From positions 28,299 to 92,298 of the forward strand of contig CAJULX010000004.1 of NCBI GenBank assembly GCA_910587245.1: DNA of 64,000 nt, read 5' to 3'. The notes below the pieces were generated by a model that saw only the letters and a list, made by a program, of their open reading frames with translations, was not told where the DNA came from and did not search any database. The position numbers and the translations under genes were made by a program. Shown piece by piece: positions 23,953-32,633 of this stretch (positions within the stretch are counted from its first letter, which is position 1; the number at the start of each line of letters is the position of its first letter). This stretch comes from Candidatus Gastranaerophilales bacterium. Its GTDB lineage: Bacteria > Cyanobacteriota > Vampirovibrionia > Gastranaerophilales > Gastranaerophilaceae.

Positions 23953-24489
23953 TTACTCAAAATACCCTATATACGGCAGGTTGCGGTAAATTTCATTGTA
24001 ATCCAGCCCGAAACCCACAATAAATTTATCATCCACATCAAGCGCGTAAAAATCGGGTGAAATGTCATATTTTCTGGCGCATTTCTTATCACACATCACG
24101 GCAAGCTTCACATCGCGCGCCTTGCATTTTGTTTCAATAAAATCGAGTAAAAATTTAAGCGTAAGCCCCGTGTCCATAATATCTTCCACCACAAGTACAT
24201 TTTTATTTTCAAGAGGAGGAAGTGATAAATTCAATGCAGAAACCTTCCCTGATGATTTTTCACCGGCACCGTAGCTTGAAAGACTCACAAATTCCATACG
24301 GAGGGGCATTTTTAAATATTTGGAAATTTCCGCAAAGAACATAACCGCACCCTTTAAAACGCACACTACGGTTAATTCTTCGTCTAATCCGTAATTTTTT
24401 TCATAGTAAGCATTAATTTCATCTGCAAGATTTTCTATCTTTTTAAATAAATCCTCACTTTTTACTAAAGTTTTAAGCTCTTTTTCCAT
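23953..24489 (-). CDS. hpt: Hypoxanthine(-guanine) phosphoribosyltransferase
   Basis: A purine-salvage enzyme that joins PRPP with hypoxanthine or guanine. The 178-residue protein has the type I PRPP motif VLVVEDIMDTGLT (98-110), an early VCVLKGAVMFFAEI and the flexible loop SLSSYGAG. The C-terminal VDDKFIVGFGLDYNEIYRNLPYIG closes the purine site. It is the last gene of the long minus-strand operon, 15 nt after tilS; tilS-hpt is a conserved pair. Confidence 0.95.
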   Translation of the reverse strand: MEKELKTLVKSEDLFKKIENLADEINAYYEKNYGLDEELTVVCVLKGAVMFFAEISKYLKMPLRMEFVSLSSYGAGEKSSGKVSALNLSLPPLENKNVLVVEDIMDTGLTLKFLLDFIETKCKARDVKLAVMCDKKCARKYDISPDFYALDVDDKFIVGFGLDYNEIYRNLPYIGYFE

Positions 24490-24504
24490 TTTTACCCCCT
24501 AAGC

Positions 24505-25467
24505 TTATCTTTTATAAAGAAATACACTGTTATTCCACGATTTTAAAAAAGCATCTCTATTGATTGAAAGCGTGGAATTTTCATTTTCGATAATAAAATT
24601 TTGAATTTTTAAAATATTTTTAAAATCCCTGTTTTTTAAAAGCCCCTTAAAATATCTTGATATAATCTCGCGCTGGAGCGCAGGCTTCAAATTTAAAAAC
24701 CTGTCTCTTATTATAGCAGGTTTTTTATAGGCAAAATCCACCGCCGCATAATCAAAAATTTCCTGCTCAATTATTTTAAGATAATCTTCAAGAATTTCAT
24801 TGTGTTCATTTGCAATATTTATCAAAGACGATACCGCATTCAGCGCGTTATCATTGATTTTCAAGATTTCGGGCAAAATGTTTTGTCTTATGAAGTTTCT
24901 TTTATACTTTGTATCAAAATTTGAACTGTCCGTTCTGTATTTAATGCTGTGTAATGAAGCAAATTGCTCAATCTCTTCGCGCGAAAAATTAAGCAGCGGA
25001 CGATAATACGGTGCGCGCACCGCAGGAATTGATACTAACCCTGAAACCCCCGTTCCTTTAATAACACGGTAAAAAAACGTTTCAACATTGTCATTTTTAT
25101 TATGAGCCAAAAAACAAACATTGCTGTCAAATTTTTTAAGCGCACGTTCAAAAAAATCGTATCTCGCTTCCCGTGCCGAAAGTTCGGTTTTTTTAATATC
25201 ATCATCCAGCGTTTCAAAATAAAATTCAAGCCCCGCACCCTCTGCCGCAGAGCGCACAAATTCCATATCACAAAGTGATTCTTCCCCGCGCCAGTTATGA
25301 TTCAGATGAATTACTTTAATATCAAGGTTAAATTCCTTTTTTAAACCGTTTAAAACAAAAAGCAGCACACAGCTATCCGCCCCGCCAGAAACAGCGGCAA
25401 GCACGGTTTTATTTTGAATGCCGTAATTTTTTAAAAACAGCGCCGTTCCGTTTAACAAATCTAGCAT
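24505..25467 (-). CDS. tilS: tRNA(Ile)-lysidine synthase TilS, short form
   Basis: TilS adds lysine to C34 of the tRNA-Ile that reads AUA codons. The PP-loop AVSGGADSCVLLF lies near residues 25-37, followed by HLNHNWRGEES and AREARYDFFERAL, with FLAHNKNDNVETFFYRVIKGTG typical of the family. At 320 residues it is about 100 shorter than E. coli TilS and seems to lack the C-terminal tRNA-recognition domain, as in several cyanobacterial and other short forms. It overlaps the preceding ldpA-like gene by 7 nt. Confidence 0.92.
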   Translation of the reverse strand: MLDLLNGTALFLKNYGIQNKTVLAAVSGGADSCVLLFVLNGLKKEFNLDIKVIHLNHNWRGEESLCDMEFVRSAAEGAGLEFYFETLDDDIKKTELSAREARYDFFERALKKFDSNVCFLAHNKNDNVETFFYRVIKGTGVSGLVSIPAVRAPYYRPLLNFSREEIEQFASLHSIKYRTDSSNFDTKYKRNFIRQNILPEILKINDNALNAVSSLINIANEHNEILEDYLKIIEQEIFDYAAVDFAYKKPAIIRDRFLNLKPALQREIISRYFKGLLKNRDFKNILKIQNFIIENENSTLSINRDAFLKSWNNSVFLYKR

Positions 25468-26426
25468 ATGCCCTGCACCGATACTGTTTTTTCATACAAA
25501 TTTTTCGCCGCGGCATATGCTTCTTTTTGAGGCAGATTTGAAACGATTTTTCTTGCATAGGTGCCGTAGGCAATTATCGGAAAATCATCGCCATCCGCAA
25601 AATGGTTCAGCGCCATATCGGGCGTATTTATATTTGTTCCGCCGGATAAAATAAGCCTTACACCGAATGTTTTTGAAAATTCCAATAATTCTTCCGCAAA
25701 TAAAATACAATCAAGCGTGGAATTTTCATCCGAAGCCCCGCCGTTCATAGATGCGCCGTCTGCCTGAACAAGAAACTCGGCATCATAATTTGCCGCCTTG
25801 AATAAGTTTTTCATCTCCACAAGAAGCTCTATTGTTTCTTCAATAAGAAAAAGTCTTCTGTTAATGCAGACGCTTATATCTCCTTTAAAAATTGTTAAGA
25901 TATCTTTAAAATCTGCAATAATTTGCTTTTTATCGGGGATTGAAGCGTGAAACTCAACCATATCAGGTACATAACCCTGATTTATAAGCTGTTTCAGTGT
26001 ATTTATTTCAAAATTGGCATAATCAAACGATATGGCATAGCACCCCGTAATCTTCTTGCACTGCCCGCAGCCGATACATTTTTTTAATTCAATTGCGCTT
26101 TTTTTGGTTTTTTTATCTTGATTTATAGCATTTTGAGGACAGTTTTTCGCACAAAGCCCACACCCTGAGCAAACAACATCCGATATTTTAGCTTTTCTTC
26201 CGTGTATATCGCCAAGAACCGCGGCAGAAACACATAGCGTAAAATCTGAAGCCTGAAACCCTGTTTTTTTAAGTGCTTTTATAAAATCAGGATAAATTTC
26301 GGGTGCAAAATCAAAAAACCTGACCCCTGCTTTTGCATACAAAAGCGCCGTATCGATGGCGCTTTTTGTATCTTTATTTCCAAGCCCTAAAATGAGCTTA
26401 AATTTTTCATCACTCTTTAATTTCAT
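25461..26426 (-). CDS. LdpA-like iron-sulfur protein
   Basis: A 321-residue protein with two ferredoxin-type clusters: CSGCGLCAKNCP (C86, C89, C92, C96) and CIGCGQCKKITGC (C117, C120, C123, C129). Before them is a short alpha/beta region, and after them a TIM-barrel-like C-terminal half containing QADGASMNGG and LSGGTNINTPD, followed by IIAYGTYARKI. This arrangement resembles LdpA of Cyanobacteria, a redox-sensing protein that adjusts circadian period to light. No Kai clock gene is seen here. In a non-photosynthetic relative the protein presumably retains an older redox or enzymatic function. The neighbours are lysC upstream and tilS, overlapping by 7 nt. The family call is from motif memory, not a search. 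Confidence 0.72.
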   Translation of the reverse strand: MKLKSDEKFKLILGLGNKDTKSAIDTALLYAKAGVRFFDFAPEIYPDFIKALKKTGFQASDFTLCVSAAVLGDIHGRKAKISDVVCSGCGLCAKNCPQNAINQDKKTKKSAIELKKCIGCGQCKKITGCYAISFDYANFEINTLKQLINQGYVPDMVEFHASIPDKKQIIADFKDILTIFKGDISVCINRRLFLIEETIELLVEMKNLFKAANYDAEFLVQADGASMNGGASDENSTLDCILFAEELLEFSKTFGVRLILSGGTNINTPDMALNHFADGDDFPIIAYGTYARKIVSNLPQKEAYAAAKNLYEKTVSVQGIC

Positions 26427-26441
26427 TCTGTCTGTAATAAA

Positions 26442-27701
26442 TTAGTCCGGTAAAGTTCCTTTAACAACAGCAGCTTCGGCTCCATCCAGCTCAAATGTTT
26501 TGCATAGCGCTTGCACTGCTTTTTTAGCATTAAATTTTTCAACAAGACAGCTGATTTTAATTTCGCTTGTTGAAATCATTTTAATATTTACGTTTTCTCT
26601 TGCTAAAGTTTCAAACATCATTGATGCAATACCGGGACGGTCAATCATGCCTGCACCCACAATTGAAACTTTTGCAATATCTTCATCAATATGAATATTG
26701 CTCGGGTTCATTAATTTTGTAATTTCATCTTTAAAAGCACAGAATCTTGTTAAATCATCCTTATCGATGGTAAATGCTATATCGTTTGTGTTATCGTGAG
26801 ATCTTGCATACGATTGAATAATCATATCAACGGACAATTCATATTTTGCAAGAAGGGTAAACAATTTGCCCGCATTACCCGGCTTATCCGGTACATCACA
26901 AATTACAACCCTTACCTGCGAATTATCACAAGCTAAGCCTGTCACGGGTTTATAAATTTCCATTTCATCAACTCCTATTATTAAAGTTCCTAAATCATCA
27001 AGTTTAAATGAGCTTCTGAGTCTCATCGGCACATTAAATTGTTTTGCGGTTTCAACGGATCTGGGGTGTAAAACATTAGCCCCGACACGTGCAAGCTCAA
27101 GCATTTCTTCGTAAGAAATTTCTTTTAATTTTTGCGCGGTGGGTACGACTCTCGGGTCTGTGGTGTAAATTCCTTCCACATCAGAGTAAATATCACACCT
27201 GTCAACCTTCATGGCTGCAGCTATCGCAACGGCTGAAGTATCAGAACCGCCTCTGCCGAGTGTTGTAATTTCACCTTTTTTTGTAACACCCTGAAAACCT
27301 GCAACAATAATAATTTTGCCTTCTTCAATGTGTTTTTCGAGTTTATCCGTTTTGATATCAACAATTCTTGCTTTAGAGTGGGTTTCTTCGGTTAAAATTC
27401 CTACCTGCGCCCCTGTCATAGAAACGGCACTGTAGCCCATTTCCTGAATTGCCATTGTTAAAAGCGCAATTGAAACCTGCTCGCCCGTAGACATAAGCAT
27501 ATCCATTTCGCGTTCTGAAGGGTGTGCTGAAATTTCATGCGCAAGCTTTATTAAATTATCCGTCGTGTGTCCCATAGCGGAAACTACGACTATTACATCA
27601 TTTCCGAGCTCTTTTTCTTTCACGACCGCACGGGCGACGTTTTTAATTTTATCAGTATCGGCAAGAGATGTGCCGCCAAATTTTTGTACAACTATACTCA
27701 T
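26442..27701 (-). CDS. lysC: Aspartate kinase
   Basis: Aspartokinase phosphorylates aspartate to open the lysine, threonine and methionine pathways. The 419-residue protein has the N-terminal VQKFGGTSLAD, then TLGRGGSDTSAVAIAAAM and the regulatory segment with two ACT domains (about 265-410). Cyanobacterial enzymes commonly have four ACT repeats and about 600 residues; this is the two-ACT form. Feedback control by lysine and/or threonine is likely. metX and metW in the same window use its downstream branch. It is 6 nt after a TPR gene. Confidence 0.95.
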   Translation of the reverse strand: MSIVVQKFGGTSLADTDKIKNVARAVVKEKELGNDVIVVVSAMGHTTDNLIKLAHEISAHPSEREMDMLMSTGEQVSIALLTMAIQEMGYSAVSMTGAQVGILTEETHSKARIVDIKTDKLEKHIEEGKIIIVAGFQGVTKKGEITTLGRGGSDTSAVAIAAAMKVDRCDIYSDVEGIYTTDPRVVPTAQKLKEISYEEMLELARVGANVLHPRSVETAKQFNVPMRLRSSFKLDDLGTLIIGVDEMEIYKPVTGLACDNSQVRVVICDVPDKPGNAGKLFTLLAKYELSVDMIIQSYARSHDNTNDIAFTIDKDDLTRFCAFKDEITKLMNPSNIHIDEDIAKVSIVGAGMIDRPGIASMMFETLARENVNIKMISTSEIKISCLVEKFNAKKAVQALCKTFELDGAEAAVVKGTLPD

Positions 27702-27707
27702 AATCTT

Positions 27708-29420
27708 TTACTCTTTTTTCTCCAGCTTTTGCTTTAATTCGTTATACTTCTCTCTAATCCACGGGTCTGAATCCCCATGGACAGAAAACATTTTATCACA
27801 AACCTCAATTGTTGTCTTGATTAAATATTCATTATCCTTTTCTTCTTCCAAAAGTTTTATATATGCAAGAATTTTCAGCATTAAAAGTTCCTTGCTGTCA
27901 GGGTGCTCTTTTTCAAGCTCTTCCAGCATACAGAGCCCTTCTTTTGCTTTATTTGTTTTTATAAGGCATTCAATCTTCCCGAATTTTGCAATTAAAAGGT
28001 TGTTATCAATTTCATATGCCGCATCAAATTTTTCCATAGCATCATAATATTCATCGTTTTTAAGCAGCAAAATTGCATATACAAGAATAATTCTCGGGTT
28101 TTTCTTATCCAGAAGATACGCGGAGCGGATTTTTCTTATTGCAGTTTCCTTATCGCCCAAAATTCCGTATGTATTTGCTAAATTTACCTTTGCATCAATA
28201 TTATCGGGGTTGTATTCTACCGTTTTTTCCCAGTATTTTAATGAATTTTTATAATCTTCTTTTTGATGGTAGCAGTTTGCAATATTGAAATATATATGTT
28301 TCGTATCATGCGAAGAATTTAAAGCACGCGTGAAATATTCTATTGCGGCATCATACTGCCCGTTTTTAAAGAAATACTGCCCCGTATTATAAAGCGTAAT
28401 TGTGTGCTCCGGGTCAATTTCAAGAATTTTCTGCATAATGTTATATGCTAAATCGTCCCTGTTTAATTTTAAATACGAAACAGAAAGCCCGTAATACGGG
28501 AATATACTCGTGTTATCATATTTTACTGCCTTTTGAAATTTATCAATCGCAAGCTCCCACTTTTTAAAATTCTGGCAGGCTAAACCCCATGAAGAATAAA
28601 ACTGCATTGTCAAAGGCGAAATAGAAAGAGCTTTTTCATACGCATTAAAGCATTTTTCTTCTTCATTAAGATTCATATAAGATTCCGCAAGCAAAATATG
28701 CGATTCAAGCTTATCGGGCGTAATAATTATAGCTTTTCTTGCGTATTCAACCGAATGTTTGAAATTTTTCAATTGAAAAAAGCAGTATGCAAGATAATAA
28801 AGCGCATCCGAATGAAAAGGAAGCATTGAATTAACTTTTTGAAATTTTTCAATTGCACTACTGTATTCGCCCATCTGTGAAAGCAAAACACCCCAGAGAT
28901 ATATCCCCTGCATATTTGAAGGGTTGTACATACAGGCTTTTTTAAAAGCCTCGTTTGCTTCTTTTTTATGTTCAAATTTTGCTAAAAAAATCGCCTGGTT
29001 GATATATGTCTGCGAATTTCTCGAATCAATTTTTAAAGATACATCAAAAGCTTTTTTTGCTTTTTTAAAATCGGAAATTTCAGAATATACAGACCCCAAA
29101 AGTGCATAAGCCTTTGCGGACATCCTGTCTATTCTTATTGCATGGCGAAAGCATTCTATAGCTTCATCAAATTCGTTGTTTTTTGCTTTAATAATCCCGA
29201 TATTAATATATCCTTCGGGGTTTTTATATGCCATACTTACGCTTGTTTCAAATTTTTTAAGAGCCTCTTTTGAATTTCCTTCATCAAGAAGCTTCATCCC
29301 CCAGTTTATATAAGCAAGAGAAGGCAAACCCACTTCTTTGCCCACATTTTTATATTTGTTTACAAGGGCATTGAGCTTATTTGTTCTGAATAAAAGCTTT
29401 CTTATAAAATCTGAAACCAT
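27708..29420 (-). CDS. TPR-repeat protein (570 residues)
   Basis: An almost entirely helical protein built from about fifteen tetratricopeptide repeats from residue 30 to 540 (for example INIGIIKAKNNEFDEAIECF and YYGLSVSYLKLNRDDLAYNI). No signal peptide or membrane helix. It is a scaffold by analogy; no partner can be named. It lies between the kdsC-like gene and lysC in a compact operon, and a second TPR protein (30385-31458) lies at the head of that operon. Confidence 0.85.
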   Translation of the reverse strand: MVSDFIRKLLFRTNKLNALVNKYKNVGKEVGLPSLAYINWGMKLLDEGNSKEALKKFETSVSMAYKNPEGYINIGIIKAKNNEFDEAIECFRHAIRIDRMSAKAYALLGSVYSEISDFKKAKKAFDVSLKIDSRNSQTYINQAIFLAKFEHKKEANEAFKKACMYNPSNMQGIYLWGVLLSQMGEYSSAIEKFQKVNSMLPFHSDALYYLAYCFFQLKNFKHSVEYARKAIIITPDKLESHILLAESYMNLNEEEKCFNAYEKALSISPLTMQFYSSWGLACQNFKKWELAIDKFQKAVKYDNTSIFPYYGLSVSYLKLNRDDLAYNIMQKILEIDPEHTITLYNTGQYFFKNGQYDAAIEYFTRALNSSHDTKHIYFNIANCYHQKEDYKNSLKYWEKTVEYNPDNIDAKVNLANTYGILGDKETAIRKIRSAYLLDKKNPRIILVYAILLLKNDEYYDAMEKFDAAYEIDNNLLIAKFGKIECLIKTNKAKEGLCMLEELEKEHPDSKELLMLKILAYIKLLEEEKDNEYLIKTTIEVCDKMFSVHGDSDPWIREKYNELKQKLEKKE

Positions 29421-29454
29421 AGTTATTAAATATTACCTTGAACCGTTTTCAATA

Positions 29455-29946
29455 TCAAACATATGTCATAAGGCAGTCAACCATTTCGCGGAAAGCACCG
29501 TTTCCGCCCATAGAATTTGTAATTTGAATTCCATTTAGCATTTTTACAATAGGGTTAGCGTTTTTCGGAGCTATTTTATAATTAACGCATTCAAAAGCTG
29601 CAATATCATTGATATCATCCCCGATATATAAAACTTCATCAGCCTTTACGTTGTATTTTTTCATTAATTCGCTTAAAACTATACCCTTTTGCCTTATCCC
29701 TTTGTGAATTTCTTCTATACCGAATTTTTCCCTGAAATATTCCAGAATGTTTGTGGTCTCGCCTGATATTATCCCGAAAATTATTCCCTTCTTTAAAAGA
29801 ATGGAAACGCCCATAATGTCAACAAAATTAACTCTTTTTTGCTGATTTAAATTTTCATCCAGCAAAAACGACCCGTCCGTAAAAACTCCGTCAAAATCGG
29901 ATATTACCATTTTTATGTTTTTGGATAATTTTAAACCGTCCGTCAT
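29455..29946 (-). CDS. kdsC: HAD phosphatase of the KdsC family (KDO-8-phosphate phosphatase-like)
   Basis: A 163-residue C0-type HAD phosphatase. It has the nucleophile motif DFDGVFTDG, the second motif IISGETTN, the lysine region FGIEEIHKGIRQKG and the metal motif YIGDDINDIAAF. This matches KdsC, which removes phosphate from KDO-8-phosphate in lipopolysaccharide synthesis. Related phosphatases act on sialic-acid-type phosphates, and kdsA, kdsB and kdsD are not in this window, so the substrate is inferred. Confidence 0.82.
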   Translation of the reverse strand: MTDGLKLSKNIKMVISDFDGVFTDGSFLLDENLNQQKRVNFVDIMGVSILLKKGIIFGIISGETTNILEYFREKFGIEEIHKGIRQKGIVLSELMKKYNVKADEVLYIGDDINDIAAFECVNYKIAPKNANPIVKMLNGIQITNSMGGNGAFREMVDCLMTYV

Positions 29947-29955
29947 ATAGTTTCC

Positions 29956-30384
29956 CTAATCTCCGAAATTTGCCCTTATAATATCCGATATAAAAGGAAA
30001 ATAAGTTCTTTTCCCTAAAAGTGCACCGAGTGCAAGATAGCTTATTATTACAAAAACAACAAAGTTAAAAAGCGAAAACGTAAAAAATACAGGCACCTGA
30101 AAAAGCCATAAATAAATATGCCCGATTAAATCTCCGATATAAGGAATTTTTACGGTCAATTGAAAAACAAGATTTAATACCATTGATAAAACCGCAAGAA
30201 GAATGGAGATAAAAATTGATTGATAAATATGATAAAGCGTAAAAGATATAACATTCTTTTTGAATATCAGCATTGATGCTATAAGCCAGATAATCCCGGT
30301 TAAACCGAATGTATAATAGGTAGTAATTGCAACTGTTTTATCCCATAAGCTTATAGGATTTCCGTATTTAAAAACGCCTTTCAT
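29956..30384 (-). CDS. Tic20/DUF4870-like integral membrane protein
   Basis: A 142-residue protein with about four hydrophobic segments and the pattern FTLYHIYQSIFISILLA in the second, then a glycine in the middle loop and a C-terminal YFPFISDIIRANFGD. This resembles Tic20-like proteins of Cyanobacteria and plastids and the wider DUF4870 group. The role in bacteria is unknown. It abuts the TPR gene upstream (stop at 30385) and is 9 nt before the kdsC-like gene. Confidence 0.55.
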   Translation of the reverse strand: MKGVFKYGNPISLWDKTVAITTYYTFGLTGIIWLIASMLIFKKNVISFTLYHIYQSIFISILLAVLSMVLNLVFQLTVKIPYIGDLIGHIYLWLFQVPVFFTFSLFNFVVFVIISYLALGALLGKRTYFPFISDIIRANFGD

Positions 30385-31458
30385 CTACTGCTTTTGCACC
30401 TTTCTTGTAATATATGCGTTCATAATTTCAACATAAATAAGTCTTACTTCATTATTTTCGGGCGCCTCTTTTAAGGCTTTTCTGTAATAATCAATAGCGT
30501 TATGAATATCTTCTAAAAGCATATAGGCATTTGCAATAAATACGCAAAGGATGCTGCGGCCCCTTTTTTCTTCCGCAGGCACAAGTCTTATAGCGCTTTT
30601 ATAAAGCTCAATTGCTTCTTCATATCTTTTTTCATTCGTTAAAATATTTGCAAGAAGTATATAAGCATTGGGTTTTATGGGGTCAATTTCTATTGCCTTT
30701 TTATATAATTCCATCGCTTTATCGACAATACCCGCATCAGATAAAGTTATCGCCCAGCAAAGCCAGGCTGAATAATTTTCAGGTTCAATTTTCACCGTGC
30801 GTTCAAAATATTTAAACGCTTCATTTTCCATCTTCATTGAAGCATAAGCATTAGCAAGACAAAGCGCTGCTTTTGAATCTTCAGGGTTAAATTCAAGCGC
30901 CTTTTTATAATATAAAGCGGCTTCTTCAAAATTTCCTTCTCTTTGAAAAATATTAGCCAGATATACATAATATTCTCCGCAGTCAGGCTCGAGTTCAATT
31001 GCTTTTTTATAATTTTCCTTAGCTTCTTCAAGGTTATCATTATCCTGAAATAAAATCCCGAGAGCACTGTATACCTGCGATTGGTTTTTATCCATTTCGA
31101 TAGATTTTGTATAATATTTAAGCGCATTTGAAAAATTGCCGATTTCAGCGTAAACATTCCCCAGATTAAAATAAATTGAAGGATTTGAAGGGTCTTTTAC
31201 GGCCGCTCTTAAATATAATTCAATAACCTTTTGAAAATCTTTTTTATAAAAATAAATACTTCCTGAATTTATCAAAGCTTGAATATCGTCCGGAAAAATT
31301 TCAAGCATTTTGTTATAAATACTTAAAGCACTGTCAAATTCGTTATTTACAACATAAATATTTGATAACTCTCTGTAATTTTCAATCACATCAGGATTTT
31401 CTTTAATTTTTTTCATTAAATTATCAATAGTGTTTTTATCATATTTAATATCAGACAT
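30385..31458 (-). CDS. TPR-repeat protein (about 357 residues)
   Basis: Tetratricopeptide repeats fill residues about 10-345, with units such as AIELYKSAIRLVPAEE and ALKYYTKSIEMDKNQSQVY, which are close to the canonical 34-residue form. I prefer the ATG at 31458 (MSDIKYDKNTIDN); an earlier in-frame ATG at 31521 would add 21 residues that look like untranslated leader. It heads the long minus-strand operon that ends with hpt. Its role is unknown, but TPR proteins beside a KdsC homologue may take part in envelope assembly. Confidence 0.82.
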   Translation of the reverse strand: MSDIKYDKNTIDNLMKKIKENPDVIENYRELSNIYVVNNEFDSALSIYNKMLEIFPDDIQALINSGSIYFYKKDFQKVIELYLRAAVKDPSNPSIYFNLGNVYAEIGNFSNALKYYTKSIEMDKNQSQVYSALGILFQDNDNLEEAKENYKKAIELEPDCGEYYVYLANIFQREGNFEEAALYYKKALEFNPEDSKAALCLANAYASMKMENEAFKYFERTVKIEPENYSAWLCWAITLSDAGIVDKAMELYKKAIEIDPIKPNAYILLANILTNEKRYEEAIELYKSAIRLVPAEEKRGRSILCVFIANAYMLLEDIHNAIDYYRKALKEAPENNEVRLIYVEIMNAYITRKVQKQ

Positions 31459-31567
31459 TACAGAATACTTTCTAACAAAAACTATAATATTAAAGCCATA
31501 TGCCCGTAAAATATTATACAATTAAATGGTAAATTTGGCATTAACTATTTTCTATAATTTTTTGTAA

Positions 31568-31573
31568 TATAAT
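31568..31573 (+). promoter_or_regulatory. -10 box of the GshB-like gene, leaderless arrangement
   Basis: TATAAT lies 7 nt before the ATG at 31581, and no ribosome binding site is visible. A second TATAAT sits at 31553-31558. A -35 box is unclear at normal spacing. Confidence 0.4.
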
Positions 31574-31580
31574 CAATGTT

Positions 31581-32558
31581 ATGAAAAAAATCTTATTTAT
31601 TATTGATGAATTAGAACTTAAATATTTTGAATTTAACCGCCTTGTTACAAATTTCTGGCTTATAAAATGCCTTTTAGACAGAGGTTTTGAAGTTTATATT
31701 ACAATAAAAGGCCTTTTGTATCTTGAAGGAAATCTTCCTTTTGCAAAAGTATACAAGAGTATTTCAAAAGATAACAATATCTTCAAAGATGAAAATATAC
31801 AGTCAATCTGCCTTAATGAATTCAATACAATATTTATGCGCCCCGACCCGCCTGTTGATATTGATTATATTAATGCAACATACATCCTTGATTATGTAAA
31901 TAAAGATACTTTAATATTAAATTCGCCAAAGGCTTTAAGAGATTTTAACGAAAAGCTTTATATTAATAAATTCCCGAAACTTGCACCGCAAAATATAGTA
32001 AGCGCCAATAAAAATATCATTAAAGAATTTTTATTTAAAGAAGAAGAAATCATTATCAAACCCTTAAACAGATGTTTTTCAAGCGGCGTATTTTATTTAA
32101 ACAAAGATGATAAAAATATAAATGCCATAATAGATACTGCAACAAATAACGGTAAAACACAGGTTATGGTGCAAAAATTCCTTAAAGGAATTTTAAAAGG
32201 GGATAAAAGATTAATATTTATAGGCGGAGAAATTTTTAATTTTGCGGTAAGAAAAGTTGCAACAAATAATGATTTTAAATTTAACGAACATGTTAAGGAA
32301 AATTTAATCCGCGGAGATTTAACCGAGGATGAAAAACTTATAGAAAAAGAAATTTCAAAAACACTGCTTGAAGACGGCGTTTACATTGCAGGGCTGGATG
32401 TTATAGACGGTAAAATTATAGAAATTAATATCACAAGCCCATGCTTTTTTATAAATGAAATTAATTCAATTTATAAAATAAATTTTGAAAATATTATCAC
32501 GGATAAAATTTTAAATGTTATGGAAAATGCTCAAAAAGAGCTTATTGCAAGGGTTTAA
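31581..32558 (+). CDS. ATP-grasp ligase resembling glutathione synthetase GshB, with altered loops
   Basis: A 325-residue protein collinear with bacterial GshB. Conserved blocks include FMRPDPPVDIDYINATYILD, LRDFNEKLYINKFPKLAP, GDKRLIFIGGE, and AGLDVIDGKIIEINITSPC at the end. Two functional loops differ: the glycine-rich nucleotide loop LDGMGG of GshB is LNRCFSS here, and the glycine-rich substrate loop (NLAAGGRGE in E. coli) is replaced by EHVKENLIRGD. It may act on another peptide-like substrate. No gshA is in the window. Its translation start is probably leaderless. Confidence 0.82.
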   Translation: MKKILFIIDELELKYFEFNRLVTNFWLIKCLLDRGFEVYITIKGLLYLEGNLPFAKVYKSISKDNNIFKDENIQSICLNEFNTIFMRPDPPVDIDYINATYILDYVNKDTLILNSPKALRDFNEKLYINKFPKLAPQNIVSANKNIIKEFLFKEEEIIIKPLNRCFSSGVFYLNKDDKNINAIIDTATNNGKTQVMVQKFLKGILKGDKRLIFIGGEIFNFAVRKVATNNDFKFNEHVKENLIRGDLTEDEKLIEKEISKTLLEDGVYIAGLDVIDGKIIEINITSPCFFINEINSIYKINFENIITDKILNVMENAQKELIARV

Positions 32559-32621
32559 TATTAATTGTTAACTTTTGTATAATTCTATCGGGTAATAGCA
32601 AATTATTTTTTTCACCTGTTT

Positions 32622-32627
32622 TAAAAT
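32622..32627 (+). promoter_or_regulatory. -10 box of the 32634 gene, leaderless arrangement
   Basis: TAAAAT lies 6 nt before the ATG at 32634, with no ribosome binding site. A -35 box is not evident. Confidence 0.35.
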
Positions 32628-32633
32628 AGTATC

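Noticed and set aside
25461..26426. A complete circadian clock system
   Set aside because: Only the LdpA-like gene is present. No kaiA, kaiB or kaiC is seen in this window.
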